A stretch of 64,000 nucleotides of DNA, from positions 51,482,501 through 51,546,500 of the forward strand of contig CM018032.1 in NCBI GenBank assembly GCA_008638375.1, read 5' to 3'. The translations under genes were made by a program, and so were the position numbers. Source of the DNA: Nyssa sinensis (Eukaryota > Streptophyta > Magnoliopsida > Cornales > Nyssaceae). The notes under the pieces were generated by a model. That model was given only the letters and a program-made list of their open reading frames with translations, did not search any database and had not been told where the DNA came from. Of this stretch, positions 1 through 11,926 are shown piece by piece (the stretch's first letter is position 1; every line of letters starts with the position of its first letter).

Positions 1-54
1 TTTTTTAATTGATTATCAGATTTGCTGTAATAACAAGTTGCAAAGGCATCAACC
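1..54 (-). pseudogene. exon relic, start only, cut by window edge
   Basis: This is the 5' part of the minus-strand exon relic seen whole in later copies. It encodes MVDAFATCYYSKSDNQ from the ATG complement near 52-54. The rest lies outside the window. Confidence 0.5.
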
Positions 55-60
55 ATACAT

Positions 61-207
61 TCATTAACAACCTCAGTTGCACCTATTAGCTCGACACATG
101 CACTTCACATTGATTAACAACCTCAGTTGTAGCTATTACAACTGAGGTTGTTAATGAATGTGAAGTGCATGTGTCGAGTTAATAGGTGCAATTGTGGTTG
201 TTAATGA
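61..207. repeat. 147-bp palindrome next to CACTA end (copy 1)
   Basis: The sequence runs TCATTAACAACC...GGTTGTTAATGA with arms of about 71 bp and a 5-nt loop GCTAT. Each arm holds two copies of CATTAACAACCTCAGTTG, so the hairpin has an internal direct repeat. It ends exactly where CACTACAAG begins. Confidence 0.9.
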
Positions 208-704
208 CACTACAAGAAAAGGCACTATTAGCGACGCACGTGTGCGTCGCTAATAGTGGGAAAATGCGTCGCTAATGATTTTTTGCAACGCACACCTGAA
301 CGTCGCTAAAGTCGCCGCAAATATTTGCATCGCTAATAGTACTGGCGACGCACACACCCTTGAGCGTCGCTAAAAGAAAGTATTAGCGACGAACAAACGG
401 TGTCGCTAATAATTGGGAATGGGCGTCGCAAATATTATAAATAGTGGCAAAGAGCGTCGCTAAAAGATACTATTAGCGACGCACTCTGTGCGTCGCTAAT
501 AGTACCTTTTAGTGACGCACAGATTGAGCATTGCTAAAAGGTACTATTTGCGACGCAAACGTGGTCATCGCTAATACTATCTTTTAGCGACGCTCAAGGT
601 GTGCGTCGCTAAAAGATACTGTTAGCGACACATAGAGTGAGTCACTAATAGTGAATTTGATTTTATTTCTTAACTTTTAGCGACGCCTTTCTGTGCGTCG
701 CAAA
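208..704 (+). mobile_element. CACTA (En/Spm) transposon end with subterminal repeats (copy 1)
   Basis: It starts with CACTACAAGAAAA, the usual terminus of plant CACTA elements. About 500 bp follow with dense GCGACGCA/TGCGTCGC subterminal motifs in both orientations, often as inverted pairs such as TTAGCGACGCAC...GTGCGTCGCTAA. In the known family such motifs bind the element-encoded protein TNPA or its equivalents. No transposase and no matching opposite terminus are visible, so this is an isolated end. Confidence 0.85.
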
Positions 705-1164
705 AGGTTTTTTTTTTTTCCAACCTTGTTTGCTTTGTTGTTTTATTCCTGTTTGATCCTGTATCAATCATCCTGATATACAATAAAATCCAAACATTCT
801 GAAATGAATATATTAAAAAAGAAAAATACATTGATATATATATATATATATATATATTAGTAATTGCGTACAATTGTAAAAGTACAATTTACCAATAAAT
901 AGAAAAATAAAAAATTGTCTCAAAACATATAACTACAGGTGTCCATGAAAAGAAAAGAAAAAAAAACAAATAATAATAATAAATCCCGATGCAAAACATA
1001 AAGACAGCGGCGCAATGATCCCGATCAATCTGAAATAAAGATCAAATGGTATATATTAAAACAATTATTAAATATATATGAAATAGAGAATGTGAATAGT
1101 TTAATTTTTTTTTTTTGCATGCATAAATAATAAGAACGACATAAAGTAGCATATGTTATAAACC
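705..1164. repeat. AT-rich linker of macrosatellite copy 1
   Basis: This non-coding linker begins with a poly(T) run, has (TA)n near 835-857 and a second T-run near 1107, and leads into the first 161-bp unit. Its (TA)n length differs between copies. The short frames here are not conserved as proteins. Confidence 0.75.
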
Positions 1165-2587
1165 ACTGATCCGAACTGATTTCTGTAAGTTTGTGCAAGT
1201 CTATTTTGTCATTTGTGAGGTGTTTGATTGGGTTTCGAGATAGTTAGTCCGATATCCGGCATTTTGGTCCGTCAAAACTCCAAAATGGGCCTTTTCGGAA
1301 CAAAAACTTGCATAAGTTTCAAACCGGGCATCCGAGCCGAGTTCCGTAAGTTTGTGCAAGTCCATTTTATCATTTGTGTGGTGTTTGATGGGGTTTTGGG
1401 CTCCTTTGGTTGATATCTGGTATTTTGGTTTGTCAAAACCCCAAAATAGGCCTTTTCGAAGCTAAAACTAGCAGAAGTTTCAAACCGGGCATCCGAACCG
1501 AGTGCCGTAAGTTCGTGCAAGTCTATTTTATTATTAAGGAGCTGTGTGATGGGGTTTCGGGGTTGTTAGGCCGATATCCAAAGTTTTGGTCTGTCAAAAC
1601 CCTAAAATAGGTCTTTTTGGAGCTGAAACTTACATAAGTTTCAAACCGGGCATCCGAACCGATTACCGTAAGTTCGTGCAAGTCTGTTTTATCATTTGTG
1701 AGGTGTGTGATGGGGTTTTGGGGTGGTTAGGCCGATATTCGGGGTTTTGGTCTGGCAAAACCCCAAAATGGGCCTTTTTGGACCAAAAAGTTGCATAAGT
1801 TTCAAACCGGGCATCCGAACCGATTACCGTAAGTTCGTGCAAGTCTATTTCATCATTTGTGGGGTGTGTGATGAGGTTTTAGGGTGGTTAGGCCGATATC
1901 CAGGATTTTGGTCTGTCAACACCCTAAAATGGGCCTTTTTGGACCTAAAACTTGCATAAGTTTTAAACCGAGCATCCGAACCGATTACCGTAAGTTCGTG
2001 CAAGTCTGTTTTATCATTTGTGAGGTGTGTGATGGGGTGTTGGGGGTGGTTAGGCCGATATCCGGGTTTTGGTCTGTCAAAACCCCAAAATGGGCCTTTT
2101 CGGACCAAAAAGTTGCATAAGTTTCAAACCGGGCATCCGAACTGATTATCGTAAGTTTGTGCAAGTCTATTTTATCATTTGTGAGGTGTGTGATGGGGTT
2201 TCGGTGTAGTTAGGCCGATATTTGGCATTTTGGTATGTGAAAACCCCAAAATGGGCCTTTTTGGAGCTGAAACTTGCATAAGTTTCAAACCGGGCATCCG
2301 AACCAATTGCTGTAAGTTCGTGCAAGTTTATTTTATCATTTTTGAGGTGTTTGATGGGGTTTTGGGGAGGTTAGGCCAATATCCGGGGTTTATTCTGTCA
2401 AAACCCAAAATGGGCCTTTTTGGACCGAAAACTTGCATAAGTTTCAAACTGGGCATCCGAACCGATTACCGTAAGTTCGTGCAAGTCTATTTTATCATTT
2501 GTGAGGTGTGTGATGAGGTTTCGGTGTAGTTAGGCAGATATCCGGCATTTTGGTATGTCAAAACCCCAAAATGGGCCTTTTTGGACC
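1165..2587. repeat. 161-bp tandem units, about 8.8 copies (copy 1)
   Basis: Units contain GATGGGGTTTTGGGGTGG, GCCGATATCC, CAAAACCCCAAAATGGGC, TTGCATAAGTTTCAAACC and GTAAGTTCGTGCAAG in fixed order at 161-bp spacing. Divergence between units is visible but modest. The block ends at TTTTTGGACCATGCAA, which is shared by later copies. Confidence 0.93.
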
Positions 2588-2646
2588 ATGCAATAAGTAC
2601 AAACCAACAATAACAAATAAACACACAAGAAAAATTAAAAAATTAC

Positions 2647-2823
2647 CTGAGATACGACACGATGACGAACAAGGTCCTCTGGTCTTGGTCCTGGTCCTGC
2701 TGCTGCTTCTGTTGATCCATGAGTGGAGTGGGTATGAATATGGAGATCATCTCCATTTAAAGGCTGAGCCTTTTTAATTGATTATCATATTTGTTGTAAT
2801 GACAAGTTGCAAAGGCATCAACC
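2647..2823 (-). pseudogene. exon relic of macrosatellite copy 1, frameshifted
   Basis: It matches the intact copies at 5243, 7831, 10647 and 13414. The frame is broken near 2765-2775, within the run after GGCTGAGCC, so the QPLNGDD part no longer joins to the MVDAF start. The 5' splice site (CTCAG then GTAATT on the minus strand) is kept at 2646/2647. Confidence 0.5.
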
Positions 2824-2829
2824 ATAAAT

Positions 2830-2976
2830 TCATTTACAACCTCAGTTACACCTATTAACTCGACACATGCACTTCACATTCATTAACAACCTCAGTTGTA
2901 GCTATTACAACTGAGGCTGTTAATGAATGTGAAGTGCATGTGTCGAGTTAATAGGTGCAATTGTGGTTGTTAATGA
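2830..2976. repeat. 147-bp palindrome (copy 2)
   Basis: It has the same length and structure as at 61-207, with a few substitutions (TCATTTACAACC at the left end). It ends directly at the CACTA terminus. Confidence 0.9.
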
Positions 2977-3474
2977 CACTACAAGAAAAGGCACTATTAG
3001 CGACGCACACGTGCGTCGCTCATAGTGGGAAAATGCGTCGCTAATGATTTTTTGCGACGCACACCTGAGCGTCGCTAAAGTCGCCGCAAGTATTGGCAAC
3101 GCTAATAGTATTGGCGACGCAAACACCCTTGAGCGTCGTTAAAAGAAATTATTAGCGACGCACAAACGGAGTCGCTAATAATTGGGAATGGGCGTCGCAA
3201 ATATTATAAATAGAGGCAAAGAGCGTCGCTAAAAGATATTATTAGCGACGCACTGTGTGTCGTTAATAGTACCTTTTAGCGACGCACAGATTGAGCGTCG
3301 CTAAAAGCTACTATTAGCGATGCAAACGTGGTCGTCGCTACTACTATCTTTTAGCGACGCTCAAGGTGTGCGTCGCTAAAAGGTACTATTAGCGACACAT
3401 AGAGTGCGTCGCTAATAGTGAATTTGATTTTATTTCTTAACTTTTAGCGACGCCTTTCTGTGCGTCGCAAAAGG
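2977..3474 (+). mobile_element. CACTA end with subterminal repeats (copy 2)
   Basis: CACTACAAGAAAAGG is followed by about 500 bp of GCGACGCA motifs, collinear with copy 1. Confidence 0.85.
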
Positions 3475-3919
3475 TTTTTTTTTCCAACCATGTTTGCTTT
3501 GTTTTTTTATTCCTGTTTAATCCTGTATCGATCGTCCTGATATACAATAAAATCCAAACATTCTGAAATGAATGTATTAAAAAAGAAAAATATATTGATA
3601 TATATATATATATTATTCTAATTGCGTACATTTGTAAAAGTACAATTTAACAATAACTAGAAAAATAAAAAATTGTCTCAAAACAAATAACTACAAATGT
3701 CCATGAAAAGAAAAAAAAAAACAACAAATAAAAATAATAAATCCCGATGCAAAACATAAAGACAGCGGCGCAATGATGCCGATCAATCTGAAATAAAGAT
3801 CAAATGGTATATGTTAGAACAATTATTAAATATCTATGAAATAGAGAATGTCAATAGTTTAATTTTTTTTTTTTGCATGCATAAATAATAAGAACGACAT
3901 AAAGTAGCATATGTTATAA
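3475..3919. repeat. AT-rich linker (copy 2)
   Basis: It is collinear with 705-1164, with a shorter (TA)n tract near 3597-3612. No coding signal is seen. Confidence 0.75.
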
Positions 3920-5183
3920 ACCACTGATCCGAACTGATTTCTGTAAGTTTGTGCAAGTCTATTTTATCATTTGGGAGGTGTTTGATGGGGTTTCCAGATA
4001 GTTAGGCCGATATCCGGCATTTTGGTCCGTCAAAACTCCAAAATGGGCCTTTTCGAAACAAAAACTTGCATAAGTTTCAAACCGGGCATCCGAACCGTGT
4101 TTCGTAAGTTCGTGCAAGTCCATTTTATCATTTGTGAGGTGTTTGATGGTGTTTTGGGCTCCTTTGGTGGATATCTGGTATTTTGGTTTGTCAAAACCCT
4201 AAAATGGGCCTTTTCGGGGCTAAAACTTGCATAAGTTTCAAACTGGGCATCCGAAACGAGTGCCGTAAGTTCGTGCAAGTCTATTTCTTATTAAGGAGCT
4301 GTGTGATGGGTTTTGGGGTGGTTAGGCCGATATCCAAAGTTTTGGTCTGTCAAAACCCTAAAATGGGCCTTTTCGGAGCTGAAACTTGCATAAGTTTCAA
4401 ACCGGGCATCCGAACCGAGTGCCGTAAGTTCGTGCAAGTGTATTTTATCATTTGTGAGGTGTTTGATGGGGTTTTGGGGTGGTAGGCCGATATCCAGGGT
4501 TTTGGTCTGTCAACACCCCAAAATGGGCCTTTTTGGACCTAAAACTTGCATAAGTTTCAAACCGGGCATCCGAACCGATTACTGTAAGTTCGTGCAAGTC
4601 TATTTTATCATTTTTGAGGTGTGTGATGGGGTTTTGGGGTGGTTAGGCCGATATCCGGGGTTTTGGTCTGTCAAAACCCCAAAATTGGCCTTTTTGGACC
4701 CAAAAGTTGCATAAGTTTCAAACCGGGCGTCCGAACCGATTACCGTAAGTTCGTGCAAGTCTATTTTATCATTTTTGAGGTGTGTGATGGGGTTTCGGTG
4801 TAGTTAGGCCGATATCTGGCATTTTGGTCTGTGAAATCCCCAAAATGGGCCTTTTTGGATCTGAAAGTTGCATAAGTTTCAAACCGGGCATCCGAACCAA
4901 TTGCTGTAAGTTCGTGCAAGTGTATTTTATCATTTGTGAGGTGTTTGATGGGGTTTTGGGGTAGTTAGGCCGATATCCGGGGTTTTGGTCTGTCAAAACT
5001 CCAAAATGGGCCTTTTTGGACCTAAAACTTGCATAATTTTCAAACCGGGCATCCAAACCGATTACTGTATGTCCGTGCAAGTCTATTTTATCATTTGTGA
5101 GGTGTGTGATGGGGTTTCGGTGTAGTTCGGCAGATATCCGGCATTTTGGTATGTCAAAACCCCAAAATGGGCCTTTTTGGACC
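3920..5183. repeat. 161-bp tandem units, about 7.8 copies (copy 2)
   Basis: This is the same unit as at 1165-2587, one unit shorter overall. It ends at the shared TTTTTGGACCATGCAA junction. Confidence 0.93.
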
Positions 5184-5242
5184 ATGCAACAAGTACAAAC
5201 CAACAGTAACAAATAAACACACAAGAAAAATTAAAAAATTAC

Positions 5243-5422
5243 CTGAGATACGACACGATGACGAACAAGGTCCTCTGGTCTTGGTCCTGGTCCCGCTGCT
5301 GCTTCTGTTGATCCATGAGTGGAGTGGGTATGAATATGGACATCATCTCCATTTAAAGGCTGAGCCGTTTTTAATTGATTATCAGATTTGTTGTAATAAC
5401 AAGTTGCAAAGGCATCAACCAT
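5243..5422 (-). pseudogene. exon relic with open frame and intact 5' splice site (copy 2)
   Basis: The minus-strand frame reads MVDAFATCYY...NGDDVHIHTHSTHG...EDLVRHRVVSQ and stops at CTCAG followed by GTAATT, a canonical plant 5' splice site. No family is recognised. The protein is rich in His, Thr, Gly and Pro and is too short for a domain call. It lies just left of the palindrome and CACTA end, so it may be a leftover exon of the gene once carried by the amplified element. An in-frame stop lies a short way upstream inside the palindrome, so the exon start is uncertain. The downstream exons are replaced by 161-bp units. Confidence 0.45.
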
Positions 5423-5426
5423 ACAT

Positions 5427-5573
5427 TCATTAACAACCTCAGTTGCACCTATTAACTCGACAGATGCACTTCAAATTCATTAACAACCTCAGTTGTAGCT
5501 ATTACAACTGAGGTTGGTAATGAATGTGAAGTGCATGTGTCGAGTTAATAGGTGCAATTGTGGTTGTTAATGA
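5427..5573. repeat. 147-bp palindrome (copy 3)
   Basis: The arms and loop are the same as at 61-207 with small changes. It abuts the CACTA terminus at 5574. Confidence 0.9.
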
Positions 5574-6050
5574 CACTACAAGAAAAGGCACTATTAACGA
5601 CGCACACGTGCGTCGCTAATGATTTTTTGCGACACACACCTGAGCGTCGCTAAAGTCGCAGCAAATATTGGCATCGCTAATAGTATTGGCGACGCACACA
5701 CCCCTGAGCGTCGCTAAAAGAAAGTATTAGCGACGCACAAACTGTGTCGCTAATAATTGGGAATGGGCGTCGCAAATATTATAAATAGAGGCAAAGAGCG
5801 TCGCTAAAAGATACTATTAGCGACGCACTGTGTGTCGTTAATAGTACCTTTTAGCGACGCACAGATTGAGCGTCGTTAAAAGCTACTATTAGCGACGCAA
5901 ACGTGGTCGTCGCTACTACTATCTTTTAGCGACGCTCAAGGTGTGCGTCGCTAAAAGGTACTATTAGCGACACATAGAGTGCGTCGCTAATAGTGAATTT
6001 GATTTTATTTCTTAACTTTTAGCGACGCTTTTCTGTGCGTCGCAAAAGGT
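5574..6050 (+). mobile_element. CACTA end with subterminal repeats (copy 3)
   Basis: It is collinear with copy 1 but lacks the short segment between the first two GCGTCGC motifs (GTGGGAAAATGCGTCGCTAA). Confidence 0.85.
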
Positions 6051-6504
6051 TTTTTTTTTTTTGTTCCAACCATGTTTGCTTTGTTTTTTTTGTTGTTTTA
6101 TTCCTGTTTAATCTTGTATCAATCATCCTGATATACAATAAAATCCAAACATTCTGAAATGAATATATTAAAAAAGAAAAATACATTGATATATATATAT
6201 ATATTATAGTAATTGCGTACAATTGTAAAAGTACAATTTAACAATAAATAGAAAAAATTGTCTCAAAACATATAACTACAAATGTCCATGAAAAGAAAAA
6301 AAAAAACAACAAATAAAAATAATAACTCCCGATGCAAAACATAAAGACAGCGGCGCAATGATCCTGATCAATCTGAAATAAAGATCAAATGGTATATATT
6401 AGAACAATTATTAAATATATATGAAATAGAGAATGTCAATAGTTTAATTTTTTTTTTTTTGCATGCATAAATAATAAGAACGACATAAAGTAGCATAAGT
6501 TATA
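6051..6504. repeat. AT-rich linker (copy 3)
   Basis: It is collinear with 705-1164, with (TA)n near 6191-6206. No coding signal is seen. Confidence 0.75.
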
Positions 6505-7771
6505 AACCACTGATCCGAACAAATTTCTGTAAGTTTGTGCAAGTCTATTTTGTCATTTGTGAGGTGTTTGATGGGGTTTCCAGATAGTTAGGCCGATATC
6601 CGGCATTTTGGTCCGTCAAAACTCCAAAATGGGCCTTTCCGAAACAAAAACTTGCATAAGTTTCAAACCGGGCATCCGAACCGAGTTTCGTAAGTTCGTG
6701 CAAGTCCATTTTATCATTTGTGAGGTGTTTGATGGGGTTTTGGGCTCCTTTGGTTGATATCTGGTATTTTGGTTTGTCAAAACCCCAAAATGGGCCTTTT
6801 CGGAGCTGAAACTTGCATAAGTTTCAAACCGGGCATCCGAACCGAGTGCCGTAAGTTCGTGCAAGTCTATTTATTATTAAGGAGCTGTGTGATGGGGTTT
6901 CGGGGTGGTTAGGCCGATATCCAAAGTTTTGGTCTGTCAAAACCCTAAAATGGGCCTTTTTGGAGCTGAAACTTGCATAAGTTTCAAACCGGGCATCCGA
7001 ACCGAGTGCTGTAAGTTCGTGCAAGTGTATTTTATCATTTGTGAGGTGTTTGGTGGGGTTTTGGGGTGGTTAGGCTGATATCCAGGGTTTTGGTCTGTCA
7101 ACACCCCAAAATGGGCCTTTTTGGACCCAAAACTTGCATAAGTTTCAAACCGGGCATCCGAACCGATTACCGTAAGTTCGTGCAAGTCTATTTTATCATT
7201 TGTGAGGTGTGTGATGGGGTTTTGGGGTGGTTAGGCTAATATCCGGGGTTTTGGTCCTTCAAAACCCCAAAATGGGCCTTTTTGGACCCAAAAGTTGCAT
7301 AAGTTTCAAACCGGGCATCTGAACCGATTACCGTAAGTTCGTGCAAGTCTATTTTATCATTTTTGAGGTGTGTGATGGGGTTTCGGTGTACTTAGGCCGA
7401 TATCTGGCATTTTGGTCTGTGAAAACCTCAAAATGGGCCTTTTTGGATCTGAAAGTTGCATAAGTTTCAAACCGGGCATCCGAACCAATTGCTGTAAGTT
7501 CATGCAAGTGTATTTTATCATTTGTGAGGTGTTTGATGGGGTTTTGGGGTGGTTAGGACGATATCCAGGGTTTTGGTCTGTCAAAACCCCAAAATGGGCC
7601 TTTTTGGACCTAAAACTTGCATAAGTTTCAAACCGGGCATCCAAACCGATTACCGTAAGTTCGTGCAAGTCTATTTTATCATTTGTGAGGTGTGTGATGG
7701 GGTTTCGGTGTAGTTTGGCAGATATCCGGCATTTTGGTATGTCAAAACCCCAAAATAGGACTTTTTGGACC
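6505..7771. repeat. 161-bp tandem units, about 7.9 copies (copy 3)
   Basis: Unit order and end junction match copy 2, so copies 2 and 3 are the closest pair by length (periods 2597 and 2588 bp). Confidence 0.93.
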
Positions 7772-7830
7772 ATGCAATAAGTACAAACCAACAATAACAA
7801 ATAAACACACAAGAAATATTAAAAAATTAC

Positions 7831-8010
7831 CTGAGATACGACACGATGATGAACAAGGTCCTTTGGTCTTGGTCCTGGTCCCGCTGCTTCTTCTGTTGAT
7901 CCATGAGTGGAGTGGGTATGAATATGGACATCATCTCCATTTAAAGGGTGAGCCGTTTGTAATTGATTATCAGATTTGCTGTAATAACAAGTTGCAAAGG
8001 CATCAACCAT
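7831..8010 (-). pseudogene. exon relic with open frame and intact 5' splice site (copy 3)
   Basis: The frame MVDAFATCYYSKSDNQLQ...DLVHHRVVSQ is open to the CAG/GTAATT splice site. There are several amino-acid changes against copy 2 and no frameshift. Confidence 0.45.
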
Positions 8011-8014
8011 ACAT

Positions 8015-8161
8015 TCATTAACAACCTCAGTTGCACCTATTAACTCGACACATGCACTTCATATTCATTAACAACCTCAGTTGTAGCTTTTACAACTGAG
8101 GTTGTTAATGAATGTGAAGTGCATGTGTCGAGTTAATAGGTGCAATTGTGGTTGTTAATGA
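8015..8161. repeat. 147-bp palindrome (copy 4)
   Basis: Length and position are as in the other copies; the loop region reads AGCTTTTAC. It abuts the CACTA end. Confidence 0.9.
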
Positions 8162-8523
8162 CACTACAAGAAAAGGCACTATTAGCGATGCACACGTGCG
8201 TCGCTAATGATTTTTTGCGACGCACACCTGAGCGTCGCTAAAGTCGCCGCAAATATTGGCATCGCTAATAGTATTGGCGACGCACACACCCTGAGCGTCG
8301 CTAAAAGAAAGTATTAGCGACGCACAAATGGTGTCGCTAATAATTGGGAATGGGTGTCGCAAGTATTATAAATAGAGGCAAAGAGCGTCGCTAAAAGATA
8401 CTATTAGCGACGCACTGTGCGTCGTTAATAGTACCTTTTAGCGACACATAGAGTGCGTCGCTAATAGTGAATTTGATTTTATTTCTTAACTTTTAGCGAC
8501 GCCTTTCTGTGCGTCGCAAAAGG
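8162..8523 (+). mobile_element. CACTA end with subterminal repeats, internally deleted (copy 4)
   Basis: It starts with CACTACAAGAAAAGG but is about 130 bp shorter than the other copies. The block between GTACCTTTTAGCGAC and ACATAGAGTGCG is missing, consistent with recombination between two GCGAC motifs. Confidence 0.85.
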
Positions 8524-8659
8524 TTTTTTTTTTTTTTTCCAACCATGTTTGCTTTGTTTTCTTTGTTGTGTTATTCCTGTTTAATCCTGTATCAATCATC
8601 CTGATATACAATAAAATCCAAACATTCTGAAATGAATATATTAAAAAAATAAAATACAT

Positions 8660-8697
<38 letters not shown>

Positions 8698-8997
8698 CTA
8701 ATTGCGTACATTTGTAAAAGTACAATTTAACAATAACTAGAAAAATAAAAAGTTGTCTCAAAACATATAACTACAAATGTCCAAGAAAAGAAAAAAAAAA
8801 CAACAAATAAAAATAATAAATCCCGATGCAAAACATAAACACAGCGGCGTAATGATCCCGATCAATCTGAAATAAAGATCAAATAGTATATATTAGAACA
8901 ATTATTAAATATATATGAAATAGAGAATGTGAATAGTTTAAATTTTTTTTTTTACATACATAAATAATAAGAACGACATAAAGTAGCATAAGTTATA
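8524..8997. repeat. AT-rich linker (copy 4)
   Basis: It is collinear with 705-1164, with the longest (TA)n tract of the set near 8664-8693. No coding signal is seen. Confidence 0.75.
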
Positions 8998-10590
8998 AAC
9001 CATTGATCCGAACTGATTTCTGTAAGTTTGTGCAAGTCTATTTTGTCATTTGTGAGGTGTTTGATGGGGTTTCGAGATAGTTAGGCCGATATCCGGCATT
9101 TTGGTCCGTCAAAACTCCAAAATGGGTCTTTTCGGAACAAAAACTTGCATAAGTTTCAAACCGGGCATCCGAACCGAGTGCCGTAAGTTCGTGCAAGTCA
9201 ATTTTATCATTTGTGAGGTGTTTTATGGGGTTTTGGGCTCGTTTGGTTGATATCTGGAATTTTGTTCTGTCAAAACCCCAAAATGGGCCTTTTCGGAGCT
9301 GAAACTTGCATAAGTTTCAAACCGGGCATCCGAACCGAGTGCCGTAAGTTCGTGCAAGTGTATTTTTATCATTTGGAAGCTGTGTGATGGGGTTTCAAGG
9401 TGGTTAGGCCAATATCCAAGGTTTTGGTCTGTCAAAACCCCAAAATAGGCCTTTTTGGAGCTGAAACTTGCATAAGTTTCAAACCGAGCATCTGAACCGA
9501 GTGCCGTAAGTTCGTGCAAGTGTATTTTATCATTTGTGAGGTGTTTGGAGGGATTTTGGGGTGGTTAGGCCGATATCCGGGGTTTTGGTCTGTCAAAACC
9601 CCAAAATGAGCCTTTTTGGACCTAAAACCTGATTAAGTTTCTAACCGGGCATCCGAACCGATTACCGTAAGTTTGTACAAGTCTATTTTATCATTTTTAA
9701 GGTGTTTGAAGGGGTTTCGGTGTATTTAGGCCGATATTCGGCATTTTGGTATGGCAAAACTCCAAAATGGGCCTTTTTGGGGCTGAAACTTGCATAAGTT
9801 TCAAACCGGGTATCTGAACCGAGTGCCGTAAGTTCATGCAAGTGTATTCTATCATATGTGAGCTGTGTGATGGGGTTTTGGTGTAGTTAGGCCGATATCC
9901 GGCGCTTTGGCTTGTCAAAACCCTAAAATGGGCCTTTTTGGAGCAAAAAGTTGCATAAGTTTCAAACCGGGCATCGGAACCGAGTGCCGTAAGTTCATGC
10001 AAGTTTATTTTATCATTTGGGAGCTGTGTGATGGGGTTTCAGGGTGGTTAGGTCAATATCCGGCATTTTGGTCTGTCAAAACCCCAAAATGGGCCTTTTC
10101 GAAGTTGAAACTTGCATAAGTTTCAAACCAGGCATCCGAACCGAGTGCCGTAAGTTCGTGCAAGTGTATTTTATCATTTGTGAGGTGTTTGATGGGGTTT
10201 TGGGGTGGTTAGACCGATATCTGGGGTTTTGGTCTGCCAAAACCCCAAAATGGGCCTTTTCGGAGCTGAAACTTGCATAAGTTTCAAACCGGGCATCCGA
10301 ACCGAGTGCCATAAGTTCGTGCAAGTCTATTTTATCATTTGGGAGCTGTGTGATGGCGTTTCGGGGTGGTTAGGCCGATATCCAAAGTTTTGGTCTGTCA
10401 AAACCCCAAAATGGGCCTTTTTGGACATAAAACTTGCATAAGTTTCAAATCGGGCATCCAAACCGATTACCGTAAGTTGGGGCAAGCCTATTTTATCATT
10501 TGTGAGGTGTGTGAAGGTGTTTCGGTGTAGGTAGGCCGATATCCGGCATGTTGGTATGTCAAAACCCCAAAATGGGCCTTTTTGGACCAT
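8998..10590. repeat. 161-bp tandem units, about 9.9 copies (copy 4)
   Basis: This is the longest block inside the macrosatellite and explains the 2816-bp period. It has the same end junction as the other blocks. Confidence 0.93.
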
Positions 10591-10646
10591 GCAATAAGGA
10601 CAAACCAATAATAACTAATAAACACACAAGAAAAATTCAAAATTAC

Positions 10647-10826
10647 CTGAGATATGACACGATGACGAACAAGGTCCTCTGGTCCTGGTCCAGGTCCTGC
10701 TGCTGCTTCTGCTGATCCATGAGTGGAGTGGGTATGAATATGGACATCATCTCCATTTAAAGGCTGAGCCTTTTTTAATTGATTATTAGATTTGCTGTAA
10801 TAACAAGTTGCAAAGGCATCCACCAT
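10647..10826 (-). pseudogene. exon relic with open frame and intact 5' splice site (copy 4)
   Basis: The frame MVDAFATCYYSKSNNQLKK...EDLVRHRVISQ is open up to CAG/GTAATT. Confidence 0.45.
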
Positions 10827-10830
10827 ACAT

Positions 10831-10977
10831 TCATTAACAACCTCAGTTGCACCTATTAACTCGACACATGCACTTCACATTCATTAACAACCTCAGTTGT
10901 AGCTATTACAACTGAAGTTGTTAATGAATATGAAGTGCATGTGTCGAGTTAATAGGTGCAATTGTGGTTGTTAATGA
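10831..10977. repeat. 147-bp palindrome (copy 5)
   Basis: It has the same structure and length as at 61-207 and abuts the CACTA end at 10978. Confidence 0.9.
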
Positions 10978-11476
10978 CACTACAAGAAAAGGCACTATTA
11001 GCGACGCACACGTGCGTCGCTAATAGTGGGAAAATGCGTCGCTAATGATTTTTTGCGACGCACACCTGAACGTCGCTAAAGTCGCCGCAAATATTGGCAT
11101 CGCTAATAGTATTGGCGACGCACACACCCTTGGGCATCGCTAAAAGAAAGTATTAGCGACGCATAAACGGTGTCGCTAATAATTGGGAATGGGCGTCGTA
11201 AATATTATAAATAGAGGCAAAGAGCGTCGCTAAAAGATACTATTAGCGACGCACTCTGTGTCGCTAATAGTACCTTTTAGCGACGCACAGATTGAGCGTC
11301 GCTAAAAGGTACTATTAGCGTCGCAAACGTGGTCGTCGCTAATACTATCTTTTAGCGACGCTCAAGGTGTGCATCGCTAAAAGGTACTATTAGCGACACA
11401 TAGAGTGAGTCGCTAATAGTGAATTTGATTTTATTTCTTAACTTTTTGCGACGCCTTTTTGTGCGTCGCAAAAGGT
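10978..11476 (+). mobile_element. CACTA end with subterminal repeats (copy 5)
   Basis: It is full length and collinear with copies 1, 2 and 6. Confidence 0.85.
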
Positions 11477-11926
11477 TTTTTTTTTTTCCAACCATGTTTG
11501 CTTTGTTTTCTTTGTTGTTTTATTCCTGTTTAATCCTGTATCAATCGTCCTGATATACAATAAAATCCAAACATTCTGAAATGAATATATTAAAAAAGAA
11601 AAATACATTGATATATATATATTATAGTAATTGCGTACAATTGTAAAAGTACAATTTAACAATAAATAGAAAAAGAAAAAATTGTTTCAAAACATATAAC
11701 TACAAATGTCCATGAAAAGAAAAAAAAAAACAACAAATAAAAATAATAAATCCAGATGCAAAACATAAAGACAGCGGCGCAATGATCCCGATCAATCTGA
11801 AATAAAGATCAAATAGTATATATTAGAACAATTATTAAATATATATGAAATAGAGAATGTTAATAGTTTAATTTTTTTTTTTGCATGTATAAATAATAAG
11901 AACGACATAAAGTAGCATAAGTTATA
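11477..11926. repeat. AT-rich linker (copy 5)
   Basis: It is collinear with 705-1164, with a short (TA)n near 11611-11622. No coding signal is seen. Confidence 0.75.
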
